A stretch of 64,000 nt of DNA from Flavobacterium sp. JAD_PAG50586_2 (lineage in GTDB: Bacteria; Bacteroidota; Bacteroidia; Flavobacteriales; Flavobacteriaceae), in the NCBI GenBank assembly GCA_023213215.1, contig CP096136.1, positions 1,364,001 through 1,428,000 on the forward strand, given 5' to 3'. Positions 47,124-55,777 of this stretch are shown here, piece after piece. The notes below the pieces were generated by a model, which did not search any database, had not been told where the DNA came from, and saw only the letters and a program-made list of their open reading frames with translations. Position numbers and translations under genes: made by a program. Every line of letters begins with the position of its first letter. Positions within the stretch are counted from its first letter, which is position 1.

Positions 47124-47639
47124 ATGGAAAGAAAAGTAAAGTATGATTATGCATTTAAGTTAGAATGTGTAGAATTAGTATTAAAGAAACATTATTCAGA
47201 TGGATATGTTTCAAAATTGAAGCAAATTCCAAGATGGAATATTCGCAAGTGGGTGAGCTTTTACACGACTTATGGTAAAATAGGGTTATTGCCAAGGATA
47301 AATCAAAGTTATTCCACTGAAATTAAATTAAAAGTGGTTAAAGCCATAGAAAAAGAATCTCTTTCATTGATGACAGCTGGCATTAGGTTTAATATCCCTA
47401 ATATTTCCATAATTTTAAAATGGAAAAAAGATTTTGCTAACTTTGGAATAGAAGGATTACAGCCAAAGCAAAGAGGCAGACCAATTTCTATGAGTGATAA
47501 ACGTAAAAAAAGCAAGTCAGGCAAACCCCTAACAAGAGAGGAAGAACTATTAAAAGAAAACGAAAGACTTCGCTGTGAGAATGAATTGCTAAAAAAGCTG
47601 CAAGCCTTAATTCAAGCCAGGAGAAATCCCAAGCCATAA
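47124..47639 (+). CDS. IS3-family transposase OrfA (two HTH domains)
   Basis: 171 residues. Two helix-turn-helix modules, about residues 5-60 (YAFKLECVELVLKKHYSDGYVSKLKQIPRWNIRKWVSFYTTYG) and 62-115 (EIKLKVVKAIEKESLSLMTAGIRFNIPNISIILKWKKDF), bind the terminal repeats. A C-terminal leucine-zipper-like helix (REEELLKENERLRCENELLKKL) mediates multimerisation, as is usual in the IS150 group. Alone it acts as a regulator of transposition. The frameshift signal lies in its last codons; its stop overlaps the orfB start (TAATG). Confidence 0.92.
   Translation: MERKVKYDYAFKLECVELVLKKHYSDGYVSKLKQIPRWNIRKWVSFYTTYGKIGLLPRINQSYSTEIKLKVVKAIEKESLSLMTAGIRFNIPNISIILKWKKDFANFGIEGLQPKQRGRPISMSDKRKKSKSGKPLTREEELLKENERLRCENELLKKLQALIQARRNPKP
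47591..47597 (+). promoter_or_regulatory. Programmed -1 frameshift site A_AAA_AAG
   Basis: The heptamer lies in phase with orfA (CTA AAA AAG = LKK). In the -1 frame reading continues without a stop (AASLNSSQEK...) into orfB, as expected for the OrfAB transposase of IS3 elements. Unlike the other broken genes of this window, this shift is a known family mechanism. Confidence 0.8.
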
Positions 47640-48472
47640 TGGAGTTAAGGCATAAATTTGATTTAGGATTACTTCTGGATCTAACAAATATGGCACGCAG
47701 TAGCTTTTATTATCATCAAAAGCAGAATAAATTACCTGATAAATATGAAGAAATCAAGGAGTTGATTAAAGCCATTTATCAACGGCATAAAGGGCGCTAT
47801 GGTTACAGACGAATAACCGATGAACTTCAAAATAGAGGAATCCCCATCAACCATAAAACCGTTTTAAGATTGATGAAGCTATTAGGATTAAAAAGTATTG
47901 TCAGAATAAGAAAATACAAATCTTATAAAGGCGAAAATGGCAAGATAGCTCCAAATATATTGGAAAGGAATTTTAAATCCGAAGCTCCAAATCAAAAATG
48001 GGCAACCGATATAACAGAGTTTAACGTATCTGGAGATAAGTTGTATTTATCGCCGATAATTGACTTGTTTAATCAAGAAATAATCAGCTATGAACTGACT
48101 GAAAGACCAGTGTTTGATCAAGTAGTTATGATGCTGAAAAAAGCATTTAAGAAAATACCAAATAATACAAATTTAATACTTCATTCTGACCAAGGCTGGC
48201 AATATCAAATGAGGCAGTATCAACATCTATTAAAGAAGAAAGGGATTATACAGAGTATGTCAAGAAAAGGAAATTGTTTAGACAATGCTATTATTGAAAA
48301 TTTCTTTGGAACACTAAAATCTGAAATGTTTTGCACGCAAAAATTCAAATCAATTGAACAATTGAAAAAAGAAATCGATAAATACATTATCTATTACAAT
48401 AACGAAAGAATCAAATCAAATTTAAACAAAATGAGTCCGATAAAATATCGGACTCATTATTGTCAAAATTAA
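47639..48472 (+). CDS. IS3-family transposase OrfB (DDE catalytic domain)
   Basis: 277 residues. It opens with HTH_21-like sequence (ELIKAIYQRHKGRYGYRRITDELQ), then the rve integrase core. The DDE triad is visible: Asp in QKWATDITEFNV, Asp in NLILHSDQGWQYQ, and Glu in GNCLDNAIIENFFGTLKSEMF (spacing about 35 to the Glu, as in IS3). The end has YIIYYNNERIKSNLNKMSPIKYR. It is normally produced as the OrfAB fusion, which carries out copy-paste transposition. All catalytic residues are present. Confidence 0.93.
   Translation: MELRHKFDLGLLLDLTNMARSSFYYHQKQNKLPDKYEEIKELIKAIYQRHKGRYGYRRITDELQNRGIPINHKTVLRLMKLLGLKSIVRIRKYKSYKGENGKIAPNILERNFKSEAPNQKWATDITEFNVSGDKLYLSPIIDLFNQEIISYELTERPVFDQVVMMLKKAFKKIPNNTNLILHSDQGWQYQMRQYQHLLKKKGIIQSMSRKGNCLDNAIIENFFGTLKSEMFCTQKFKSIEQLKKEIDKYIIYYNNERIKSNLNKMSPIKYRTHYCQN
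48431..48457. terminator. Perfect hairpin inside the 3' end of orfB
   Basis: ATGAGTCCGATA-aaa-TATCGGACTCAT, 12-bp arms, spans the last coding residues of orfB. It is followed by TTATTG rather than a clean T run. It could terminate transcripts leaving the element or block reading in from outside. Confidence 0.6.
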
Positions 48473-48535
48473 TTATAAATTTGTCTAAACTTTTGGGTGC
48501 AGTCTATTTCAGGGCTTTTTTATTTTGATAAGTAA

Positions 48536-49036
48536 TTATTCCATTCCAATTTCGTTGATTTCTTCACCAACTCCTTTTGGATCCGGACCATACTTGTTTG
48601 GTCCTCTATCACCTTCGGTAAAAAACAGTATCAGCATCCATATACCTATTGCAAATATTCCTAAAAGAGGAATGATAAATGCCGCTCCATAGTCTATTCC
48701 ACCCATGCCTGTTGCAAATGCTGAGGCGAACATCACTGCCCCAAAAACAATAGCTGTGCCATACAATATTAATAAAAGCCAACCGCTTTTCCCTACATCA
48801 TGTAACCTCCTTACTGCGACAGCCATACTGGGAATAAAAATCAGAAGACTGTAAATAGTTTTCAATATCCCTGAATTCCCACTTCCAAATGTTAGGCCCA
48901 ATCCGTTATCCAGTAACGTTAAAATAGTTACAATAATAACGTGCGCTAATGTAAACCACCAGTATTCCGAACGTCGTGCACGTCCATTGAAATTTGCGTA
49001 GTTTTCGAATACTACTTTTTTGTACCAATCAATCAT
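48536..49036 (-). CDS. DUF805 membrane protein
   Basis: 166 residues. The hallmarks of DUF805 are present: WYKKVVFENYANFNGRARRSEYWWF at the N-terminus, then membrane helices near 30-50, 60-75, 88-115 and 122-145, with VRRLHDVGKSGWLLLI and, at the end, FFTEGDRGPNKYGPDP. The family (E. coli YhaH/YhaI) has no established function; an inner-membrane location is expected. It is a single gene. Its promoter is probably the box at 49062. Its 3' end now lies 30 bases from the IS insertion scar. Confidence 0.88.
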   Translation of the reverse strand: MIDWYKKVVFENYANFNGRARRSEYWWFTLAHVIIVTILTLLDNGLGLTFGSGNSGILKTIYSLLIFIPSMAVAVRRLHDVGKSGWLLLILYGTAIVFGAVMFASAFATGMGGIDYGAAFIIPLLGIFAIGIWMLILFFTEGDRGPNKYGPDPKGVGEEINEIGME

Positions 49037-49061
49037 AGTTTTTAGTTTTTGGTTAGATATT

Positions 49062-49069
49062 CAAATATA
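49062..49069 (-). promoter_or_regulatory. Candidate -7 box (TATATTTG) of the DUF805 gene
   Basis: On the minus strand TATATTTG fits TAnnTTTG, 26-33 bases upstream of the start at 49036. Confidence 0.4.
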
Positions 49070-49109
49070 TAGAATTTTGGCAATAATCACTTTCTTATCC
49101 AAAGGCACT

Positions 49110-49583
49110 TTATTTCCAAATGGTTTCCTTTAAAATTTCGGAAAAAGAGTGTTCCTGAATAAAATAAAACAAACGGACAATGTGATAGATGCCAATAAAA
49201 ATGGCCAAGCCATAGGCTGTTTTTTTGCTGTAGAGGTATTGATTGAAATAGTCCTTATTTGTTTTAAGTTCAATTAAAAGCAGTACAATAGTAAATACAC
49301 AAAAAAATACAACTGCCGGTCCAAGGATGTGATAGGAAATACTCGTAATAACATCTCCCTGATAAAAATAAACTACAGATTTTGTAATTCCGCAGGAAGG
49401 GCACGGAAATCCGGTTAGCATTTTAATCGGACAAAAGGATTGGTCTCCTTTCAGATGGTCATCCTGATTGGTAAGCATCAAAAAAAACGGCAGTATCAGT
49501 GTAAGGGTAGCACCAATAATACCGTAGATTTTGTATTTTGCTTTTTTTCTATTTGTATAATCTGTTAATGTCTGCCTGAACAA
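49110..49583 (-). CDS. DUF2752 membrane protein
   Basis: Up to 157 residues with three membrane helices. The diagnostic DUF2752 motif is FPCPSCGITKSVVYFYQGD (about residues 54-72). The first in-frame start is a TTG at 49583, giving a 35-base overlap with the upstream DUF4234 gene; no ATG precedes the first helix, so either the TTG is used with translational coupling or the N-terminus is shorter. The family is of unknown function and is often found with TM2/DUF4234-type neighbours, as here. Inner-membrane location. Confidence 0.75.
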   Translation of the reverse strand: MFRQTLTDYTNRKKAKYKIYGIIGATLTLILPFFLMLTNQDDHLKGDQSFCPIKMLTGFPCPSCGITKSVVYFYQGDVITSISYHILGPAVVFFCVFTIVLLLIELKTNKDYFNQYLYSKKTAYGLAIFIGIYHIVRLFYFIQEHSFSEILKETIWK

Positions 49584-49935
49584 TCATGGCAGCAGCCATT
49601 GGAAATAAAAATCCTAATACGATAAGTAAAGTGGATTCATCTTTCTGTAATTCGCCAGTAAGTCTGTAAACTTTTGGCAAACCTTCTTTCCCAATTAGGT
49701 AATAGAAATAAATGTGTACCGGCAGACAACATCCTGAAAACACCGCTAAAGGTGTTGAAATAATTTCCCTTTCGGCCACCGCGTTGAAAACTTCGGCTAC
49801 TTTGATATTCCAATAAATTAAATACAATCCACAGGTCAGAATACTAAAAACTAGTACTAAAATTGGGTCTACTTTAAACTCAGGTATGTTATTAGGCCTG
49901 TTCCAATTTGGGTTGGGTGTGTCAATTACTTCCAT
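49549..49935 (-). CDS. DUF4234-like membrane protein
   Basis: 128 residues. After a polar N-terminus (NPNWNRPNNIPEFKVDP) come three or four hydrophobic segments: ILVLVFSILTCGLYLIYWNIKV (the TCGLYxIYW motif typical of DUF4234), PLAVFSGCCLPVHIYFYYLIG and TLLIVLGFLFPMAAAMIVQADIN. The last motif resembles the ending of the same family (QxDIN). The function is unknown. It is first in a two-gene operon with the DUF2752 gene. The segment 49936-50044 separates it from the next gene and shows no feature. Confidence 0.75.
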   Translation of the reverse strand: MEVIDTPNPNWNRPNNIPEFKVDPILVLVFSILTCGLYLIYWNIKVAEVFNAVAEREIISTPLAVFSGCCLPVHIYFYYLIGKEGLPKVYRLTGELQKDESTLLIVLGFLFPMAAAMIVQADINRLYK

Positions 49936-50044
49936 AATTTGTTTTGGTTTTAAGTTGGTTAGAGATGCTAAAATATAAAAAAAATATAGGAAAGCACTAT
50001 CAATTGGCTCCTAAAGTTCGCTTTTATTTCCTTTATGGAAATTA

Positions 50045-50998
50045 TTACTCATATAATTTGATGATTTTATCTGCTATAACCTTCGCCAGTTTTTCATGGC
50101 TTTCGAAAGTCCAGCCTGCAATATGCGGTGTTAGCAGTACATTTTCTGCCTCTAATAAATAGTCAAAGGCTTTTGGTTTTTCGGTATCGATAAATAGATT
50201 TTCAAACGATAACTTTTCGTATTCTAAAACATCCAGTCCCGCTCCGAGGATTTTACCGGATTGCAATGCTGTAGCCAAATCATCTGTCACGACATTTTTT
50301 CCACGTGAGGTATTGATAAACCAAAACGGTTTCGCAAAAGCATTAATGAAATTAGCATTTATCATTTTATCTGTTTCCCCTGTCCACGGAATGTGCAGGC
50401 TCAAAACATCTGCCTTGGACTGCAATTCGGGCAACGAAACCTGTTTCGCATTTTCATCGCCAATATTAGGTAGAATATCATAACACAAAACTTCAACTTC
50501 GAATCCACGCAGTTTCTTGGCGAATGATTTTCCCATATTGCCATAGCCAATCAATCCAATCGTTTTACCATCCAATTCGTGACCACGATTTCCTTCCCGA
50601 ACCCAATGCCCTTCACGTACCATTTTATCGGCACGGTTGAGCTTATTCAGTAAGGATAAAAGCATTCCCAACGTATGTTCACCAACGGCATTCCTGTTTC
50701 CTTCGGGAGCTGCAATCAGATGAATGTTTTTGGATACGGCATAATCGCAATCGATGCTTTCCAAACCAGCACCAACCCTGGCTATAAATTTTAGGTTGGT
50801 AGCCTTGTCTATAAACTCTTTGTCTATCTTAAATCGGCTTCGGATAACAATTCCCTGATAATTTTGGATTTTGTTTTCGATTTCTGTTTTGGATGAATCA
50901 AAATCGGCTTCATTCTGAAAACCAGCTTTTTCCAATTGATCCCATAACAACGAATGATTGCTGTCGATGTGAAGTATTTTAACGTCTTTGTTGGACAT
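50045..50998 (-). CDS. D-2-hydroxyacid dehydrogenase
   Basis: 317 residues from the ATG at 50998 (MSNKDVKILHIDSNHSLLW). It has the two-domain 2-hydroxyacid dehydrogenase layout: catalytic Arg region FIARVGAGLESID, NAD-binding KTIGLIGYGNMGKSFAKKLRGFEVEVLCYD (GxGxxG variant), INTSRGKNVV (substrate Arg), a Glu in LGAGLDVLEYE and the catalytic His in VLLTPHIAGWTFES. It resembles the SerA/phosphoglycerate-dehydrogenase clade without an ACT domain. It could oxidise 3-phosphoglycerate or reduce a 2-keto acid; the substrate is not determinable here. An earlier TTG/ATG would add ten residues without family support. Confidence 0.86.
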   Translation of the reverse strand: MSNKDVKILHIDSNHSLLWDQLEKAGFQNEADFDSSKTEIENKIQNYQGIVIRSRFKIDKEFIDKATNLKFIARVGAGLESIDCDYAVSKNIHLIAAPEGNRNAVGEHTLGMLLSLLNKLNRADKMVREGHWVREGNRGHELDGKTIGLIGYGNMGKSFAKKLRGFEVEVLCYDILPNIGDENAKQVSLPELQSKADVLSLHIPWTGETDKMINANFINAFAKPFWFINTSRGKNVVTDDLATALQSGKILGAGLDVLEYEKLSFENLFIDTEKPKAFDYLLEAENVLLTPHIAGWTFESHEKLAKVIADKIIKLYE

Positions 50999-51087
50999 AG
51001 TTTTGTGTTGAAAAAGTAAAGATAGCATTTATTAAGATATTCTGAAAAGCTACTTTAATCCTTTGCCTTGTTTCATCAGCAATACCC

Positions 51088-52904
51088 CTAATACACTTTT
51101 TCCAAAACGGGAATCGCAATCTGATTCACTTCCGCCTTATAAAACTCAAGTTGATTTTTGATGGAGCTTCTTTCCCTACTAAAGAAATCAGTATTGGCAA
51201 ACATGTCAAAATAATATTCAATCCCTATTAGCATGTTGTTTTTAAAGGAATTCCATTTTTTGAGCTGGGCTGTGGTAAATTCTTCGGTATGATTTTCCAG
51301 TTCGTTTTTCAGATAATCCACATACATTTTCAATTCGTTGACAAATATGTTCGGGCGAACGGCATTGGATAGTACATTGGCATTTCCATAAATATGCTTT
51401 ACCATATCGGCTAAGGAAACCTGTTTGTCAAAATAGGCCAGGTTTGGCCCTGGGCAAATTACGACACCTTGCTGCTGTCCTTTGACTTCAATACTGTTTT
51501 CCATATAAGAAGCATTGGCCAAACCTACGCAGAGACAGGATTTTTCGAATATCTTCGCTTGTTTCCTCTGGAGTTCCAACTCAGACAACTGATCTCTTTG
51601 AGCCTCCAATTCGGTTAATTTAATATCCTGGTATTTTTTGGAAGCGGTACACAAGCCTTGTGAATCGTATTCCTTGCTCAATGCCAAAAGTTTTTTGGGA
51701 CATGAACTTCCTGCCTTGTTTTGGTCAATCCTTTTTTGCTTCCATAAATCATTGCTCATGCCTTTTACCGAGTTAAACGGAACGCCGAGTGGAGAAATAT
51801 CACTCAGGTAAAAATCCTCTTCTTTAGCTTTCGCCAAAAGCGTTCTGGTTTCGGCATCAACCGAAGTGGCTTCCGGAACCAAAAGAAAGGGCGAACCCCA
51901 TCCTACAGAATCGATTTCAAAGTAATTCAATAGAAAATTATGTTCTTCCGAAGTTCCAACTCCTCCCTGAGCCGTTATGATTAAATCGAAGGGCTGAGCA
52001 GGAACGAATAGGTTTTTGGCTTCCAAAGCCTTAATTATCAAGTCGTGTGCTGATTGTACCAACTGTTCTTTTTTGGTTTTGAATTCCTCTAAAATAGGAC
52101 CCATCAGAAAACCATCTGTAGCAAAAGCATGCCCACCACAATTCAATCCCGATTCGATACGGTATTCCGAAACCCACAGTCCTTTTTTAGCCAGGAAATT
52201 TCCCTGTATCATCGCTGAGCGGAAATCGCTTACCTTAAGGATAATCTTTTTTGCAAGTGCCCATTGGCGTCGGGATAAAACACAGGAAATTGTTCAAAAT
52301 AGCTGTACAGCCTCGGATTCATTCCGGCCGAAAGCACTACTGAAGAACTCAAATTACTCTCGGCAAAACCCCTCAATGAAGCATGGGCATCATTGAATTC
52401 GACCGGCAATTGTCCCTTTTTATCAAAATTATCTTTGTCTACTTTGGTCATAATATTTACATCAATGCCACCTGGAGAAAAATGATCGGATAAATAGTTT
52501 TTAATAGTTTCCTTTATCAGCAAGCCTTCATCTATGAACTTCTGTAGTCCCTTTTTGAGTTCTGATTTATTAGGCAGCATAGCAATATAATTTTCCAAAG
52601 CCGTTTTATTTTCGGCGAGTTCGCTTTTGAAATTTTCGAATTTTCCTTTAACGATAGTGTCTACCAGATTCAGGTAATGTTTAATCCGCTCCGCGCGGTA
52701 ATCATGGCATTTTTGGGTAATTTCCTTATAAGGCAGGCTGAACTTTTTACTGTAAAAAGCACGCATTTTTTCAATCAGTTCATCATCTGTAATCGATATT
52801 ACTGAAGAAATCCCGTATTGCGCCACCCGAATCGGACTGTCGATGGTGTAGGCCAATCCCATCACCGGTATGTGAAAAGTATGAGCGTTTTTTATAGTAG
52901 TCAT
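51088..52904 (-). CDS. Large cytoplasmic protein of unknown function (one frameshift)
   Basis: About 605 residues after correcting a T6 run at 52247-52252: GHLQKKIILKVSDFRSAMIQGNFLAKKGLW then joins both halves. The opening is HTFHIPVMGLAYTIDSPIRVAQYGISSVISI, and the centre has GLNCGGHAFATDGFLMGP, FDLIITAQGGVGTSEEHNFLLNYF and VGWGSPFLLVPEATSVD. These resemble the phosphate/FMN-binding loops of nitronate-monooxygenase-like TIM barrels (PMGLAY..., AQGGVGT), which is a weak inference. The C-terminal third is helical with CLCVGLANASYMENS. I know it only as a hypothetical in Bacteroidota. Both halves follow one promoter. Confidence 0.65.
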
Positions 52905-53001
52905 GATACCCTTTTTTAAATAAAGGGCGAATTTTAGAAAATTAATTCAGATAAAATATGATGTTGGTCATCCCAATGAATATATGGGTGTAATTCAAAC
53001 T

Positions 53002-54237
53002 TTATTTATTGATAATCTGCTGGACCGTTCCCAATAAAACGTTTGCTCCAAGCGCCAAATCTTCATAAGAAGAATATTCCAGCGGATTGTGGCTGATTCC
53101 GTCTTTGCAGCGCACGAATATCATTCCGTAATCGCAGACGTAGGACAATGCCAACGCATCATGGAAAGGTCCGCTCATTAGTTCGGGGGCGTCGAGATTT
53201 AGTTTTTCACATTCGGAATGGATGATTTCCTTAATCCAATCAGCGCAATATCTTGGATCGCTTTTGGTATCTTCTGAAATGGAATAGGTAAGATTATGCT
53301 TTTTTGTAATGGATTCTATTTTGTCGCGAAGCTGTTTTTCGTAACGATTCCTTCTTTCTAAATCGATGTCGCGCAGGTCGACGGTCATCGTAACTTCTTC
53401 AGCGATAATGTTTCTAGAGGCTGGAAAAACATTCAGTGTTCCCACCGTTCCAACTGTTGGATTTCCCGGAACCTGGGTTGCAATTTCGTTTAATGCAACA
53501 ATAATCTCGGCAGCTCCAACCATAGCATCCTTTCGGATTGGCATTGGAACAGAACCTGCATGGCCCGCCATTCCTTTTAATTTAACTGTCCACCACAATG
53601 GTCCCGAAATTCCTGAGACTACTCCGATTGGTTTGTTTGCCATATCCAAAACCGGTCCTTGCTCTATGTGCAGTTCGAGAAAGCAAAAAATGCTACCAGG
53701 TTTATATTCTGAGTCTTTGAACTTAGTGATATCACAGCCAAAATCCTTTAACGCCTGTTCACGTGTAATGCCGTCCTGGTCTTTTCTTTGTAATTCGCCT
53801 TCTTCCAGTTTGCCTAAGATTCCTCGTGAACCGAATAAGCCTTTGTTGAAACGCCAGCCTTCTTCATCTGCAAAAGAAATTACTTCGATGCTTCTTTCGG
53901 GAACGATGCCGTTTTCATGTAAAGTCCGGACAACTTCTATCGCACATAAAACTCCGGCAACTCCGTCAAACCGGCCTCCGTAAGGTTGTGAATCTAAGTG
54001 AGAACCCATCATTAAAACGGGTAAGTCGGGATTTTTCCCTTCCAGTCTTCCGATAAGGTTTCCGAAATTGTCGATGCGTGTTGACATTCCGGCTTCTTTC
54101 ATCCATGAGGAAGCGATTTCGAATCCCTGTTTCTCCAATGCGGTATGCGCTGGGCGACAGGTTCCGGTTTCTCCGATTTTGCCTATTTCAGACATGGCTT
54201 CAAAATAAGACTGAAGCCTAGACGAATTTATTTTCAT
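53002..54237 (-). CDS. M20-family N-carbamoyl-amino-acid hydrolase / beta-ureidopropionase
   Basis: 411 residues of the HyuC/AllC amidase type. Metal ligands are seen in MGSHLDSQPYGGRFDGVAGV (His and bridging Asp), SFADEEGWRF (Glu pair), LELHIEQGPVLD (His) and DGISHNPLEYSS (final His). A dimerisation domain lies near 210-320 (GMAGHAGSVPMPIRKDAM). In this context it most likely hydrolyses N-carbamoyl-beta-alanine to beta-alanine, CO2 and ammonia, the last ring-opening product of uracil. It duplicates the function of the nitrilase-type enzyme in the same operon. It follows preA after a 234-base gap holding a repeat element. Confidence 0.83.
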   Translation of the reverse strand: MKINSSRLQSYFEAMSEIGKIGETGTCRPAHTALEKQGFEIASSWMKEAGMSTRIDNFGNLIGRLEGKNPDLPVLMMGSHLDSQPYGGRFDGVAGVLCAIEVVRTLHENGIVPERSIEVISFADEEGWRFNKGLFGSRGILGKLEEGELQRKDQDGITREQALKDFGCDITKFKDSEYKPGSIFCFLELHIEQGPVLDMANKPIGVVSGISGPLWWTVKLKGMAGHAGSVPMPIRKDAMVGAAEIIVALNEIATQVPGNPTVGTVGTLNVFPASRNIIAEEVTMTVDLRDIDLERRNRYEKQLRDKIESITKKHNLTYSISEDTKSDPRYCADWIKEIIHSECEKLNLDAPELMSGPFHDALALSYVCDYGMIFVRCKDGISHNPLEYSSYEDLALGANVLLGTVQQIINK

Positions 54238-54244
54238 ATATCTT

Positions 54245-54465
54245 TCTATTTTAAGAGGACGCGTGAGGGATTCCTTCGGCAGTCGCTTCGCTCGTGTGCA
54301 GTGGAAATCCTTTTTTGTTTATAAAAGGCCCTTTAAAAAACCGAAAGCTTCGCTTTCTCCTCTTAATATCAAATGCTCAGGGTGACAAACAAAAAAGATT
54401 GGGGCGGAAAGCCCGACCCGAAGGGGCACGCCCAAAAATCTTTTCTCTTGCTTCTTGCCTCTATT
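54245..54465. repeat. Intergenic repeat element with inverted arms and head-plus-hairpin copy 4
   Basis: It contains arms AAATCCTTTTTTGTTT (54305) and AAACAAAAAAGATT (54387), a GAAAGC-ttc-GCTTTC hairpin and, on the minus strand, the 17-mer TTTGATATTAAGAGGAG (54357-54373). Related arms occur at 62866-62930. No gene is visible. Confidence 0.6.
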
Positions 54466-54471
54466 TTCTAA

Positions 54472-55740
54472 TTAATGATCGTTTAACGGACGTCCTTCCC
54501 TTTGCCAGTCTTTCCAGTTCACATATTCTGGTGCCACTCGGTGTTCTTCCATTGTGATGCAGTCTTCAACCGGGCAGACTAATTTGCAAAGATTACAGCC
54601 CACACATTCCTCGTCTTTAACTGTATAATTGTTGTATGGATTTCCCCTGTCAATGTTGATTGCTTGGTGTGACGTGTCTTCGCAGGCAATGAAGCACAAT
54701 CCGCAGTGGATGCATTTTTCCTGGTCGATGTTGGCTATGTGATGGTAATTGATGTCCAAATCTTCCCAATGGGTGATTTTCTCTACCGATTTTCCGATAA
54801 AGTCGGTGGTTTTCTCGAAGCCTTTTTCGTCCATCCAGTTGCTTAATCCTTCGCACATATCTTCTACAATCCGGAAACCGTGATTCATGGCTGCGGTACA
54901 AACCTGAACGGATGTTGCTCCGAGAAGCATGAATTCGACTGCATCTTTCCATGTGCTTACACCTCCAATTCCGGAAATAGGAACTTTAGATGTGATTGGA
55001 TCCTGAGCCACTGTCGTTAACATTTTTAGAGCGATTGGTTTCACAGCCGGACCACAATAACCTCCGAAAACGCTTTTTCCCGCTACATACGGATTTGGAA
55101 CTAGTGTATCCAAATCCACTCCGGTTACACTTTGGATAGTGTTGATTAAACTCAGTGCATTTGTTCCGCCTTTAACTGCGGCTTGCGCTGTTGGTACTAC
55201 TGAATGCACATTGGGCGTAAGCTTTGTAATTACAGGAATTGTTGCTTTTTCCATGACCCATTCGACCACCATTTTGGCAATTTCCGGATCTTGTCCTACT
55301 GCTGCACCCATGCCTCTTTCGGTCATTCCGTGTGGGCATCCGAAATTTAATTCGAACCCCATCGCTCCGGCATCTTCGGCCTTCATGATGAGTTCGTGCC
55401 AGGAGTTTCGGTCGTTATCCGCCATAAGCGAAACTATCATAGCACGGTCGGGGAACATTTTTACGACTTCGTAGATTTCCTTTAGATTAATTTCCAAAGG
55501 CCGGTCACTGATTAATTCGATATTGTTGAAACCCATCATTCGTTTTCCTCCATAATTCACGGAAGAATAACGCGAAGAAACATTTTTTACCTGAGATCCT
55601 AATGTTTTCCACACGACTCCGCCCCAGCCTGCTTCAAAAGCACGGACTACATTGATTAATTTATCTGTTGGTGGCGCGCTGGCTAACCAAAATGGATTGG
55701 GTGATTTTATGCCTAAAAAGTCTGTAGATATATCTGCCAT
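54472..55740 (-). CDS. preA: NAD-dependent dihydropyrimidine dehydrogenase, subunit PreA
   Basis: 422 residues. The FMN-binding dihydroorotate-dehydrogenase-like barrel (1-310) has FLGIKSPNPFWLASAPPTDKL, FELNFGCPHGMTERGMGAAVGQDPEI (catalytic Cys), TKLTPNVHSVVPTA and SGIGGVSTWKDAVEFMLLGAT. The C-terminal ferredoxin domain carries two 4Fe-4S motifs, CIHCGLCFIACEDTSHQAI and CVGCNLCKLVCPVEDC. With PreT it reduces uracil and thymine to the 5,6-dihydro form using NADH. It follows preT by 37 bases on the same strand. The length is normal. Confidence 0.92.
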   Translation of the reverse strand: MADISTDFLGIKSPNPFWLASAPPTDKLINVVRAFEAGWGGVVWKTLGSQVKNVSSRYSSVNYGGKRMMGFNNIELISDRPLEINLKEIYEVVKMFPDRAMIVSLMADNDRNSWHELIMKAEDAGAMGFELNFGCPHGMTERGMGAAVGQDPEIAKMVVEWVMEKATIPVITKLTPNVHSVVPTAQAAVKGGTNALSLINTIQSVTGVDLDTLVPNPYVAGKSVFGGYCGPAVKPIALKMLTTVAQDPITSKVPISGIGGVSTWKDAVEFMLLGATSVQVCTAAMNHGFRIVEDMCEGLSNWMDEKGFEKTTDFIGKSVEKITHWEDLDINYHHIANIDQEKCIHCGLCFIACEDTSHQAINIDRGNPYNNYTVKDEECVGCNLCKLVCPVEDCITMEEHRVAPEYVNWKDWQREGRPLNDH

Positions 55741-55777
55741 CTTTTGTTATTTTAAATTTTGAATTATAAATTTTAAA

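Larger units (their letters stand above)
47081..48506 (+). mobile_element. IS3-family element, IS150 group, 1426 bp
   Basis: Imperfect 25-bp terminal inverted repeats (left begins TGGACATGCCCC, right end read inward begins TAGACTGCACCC; both finish TTAGACA; 18 of 25 identical). A 3-bp TTT direct repeat flanks the element (47078-47080 and 48507-48509). It carries overlapping orfA and orfB and a canonical A_AAA_AAG frameshift signal. It appears complete and potentially active. It landed in the loop of the upstream gene's terminator. Confidence 0.9.

Noticed and set aside
314..52904. Widespread pseudogenes or programmed frameshifting
   Set aside because: The breaks are in unrelated housekeeping and signalling genes and nearly all are one-base-short homopolymers. 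Only the IS3 A_AAA_AAG site fits a known programmed shift.
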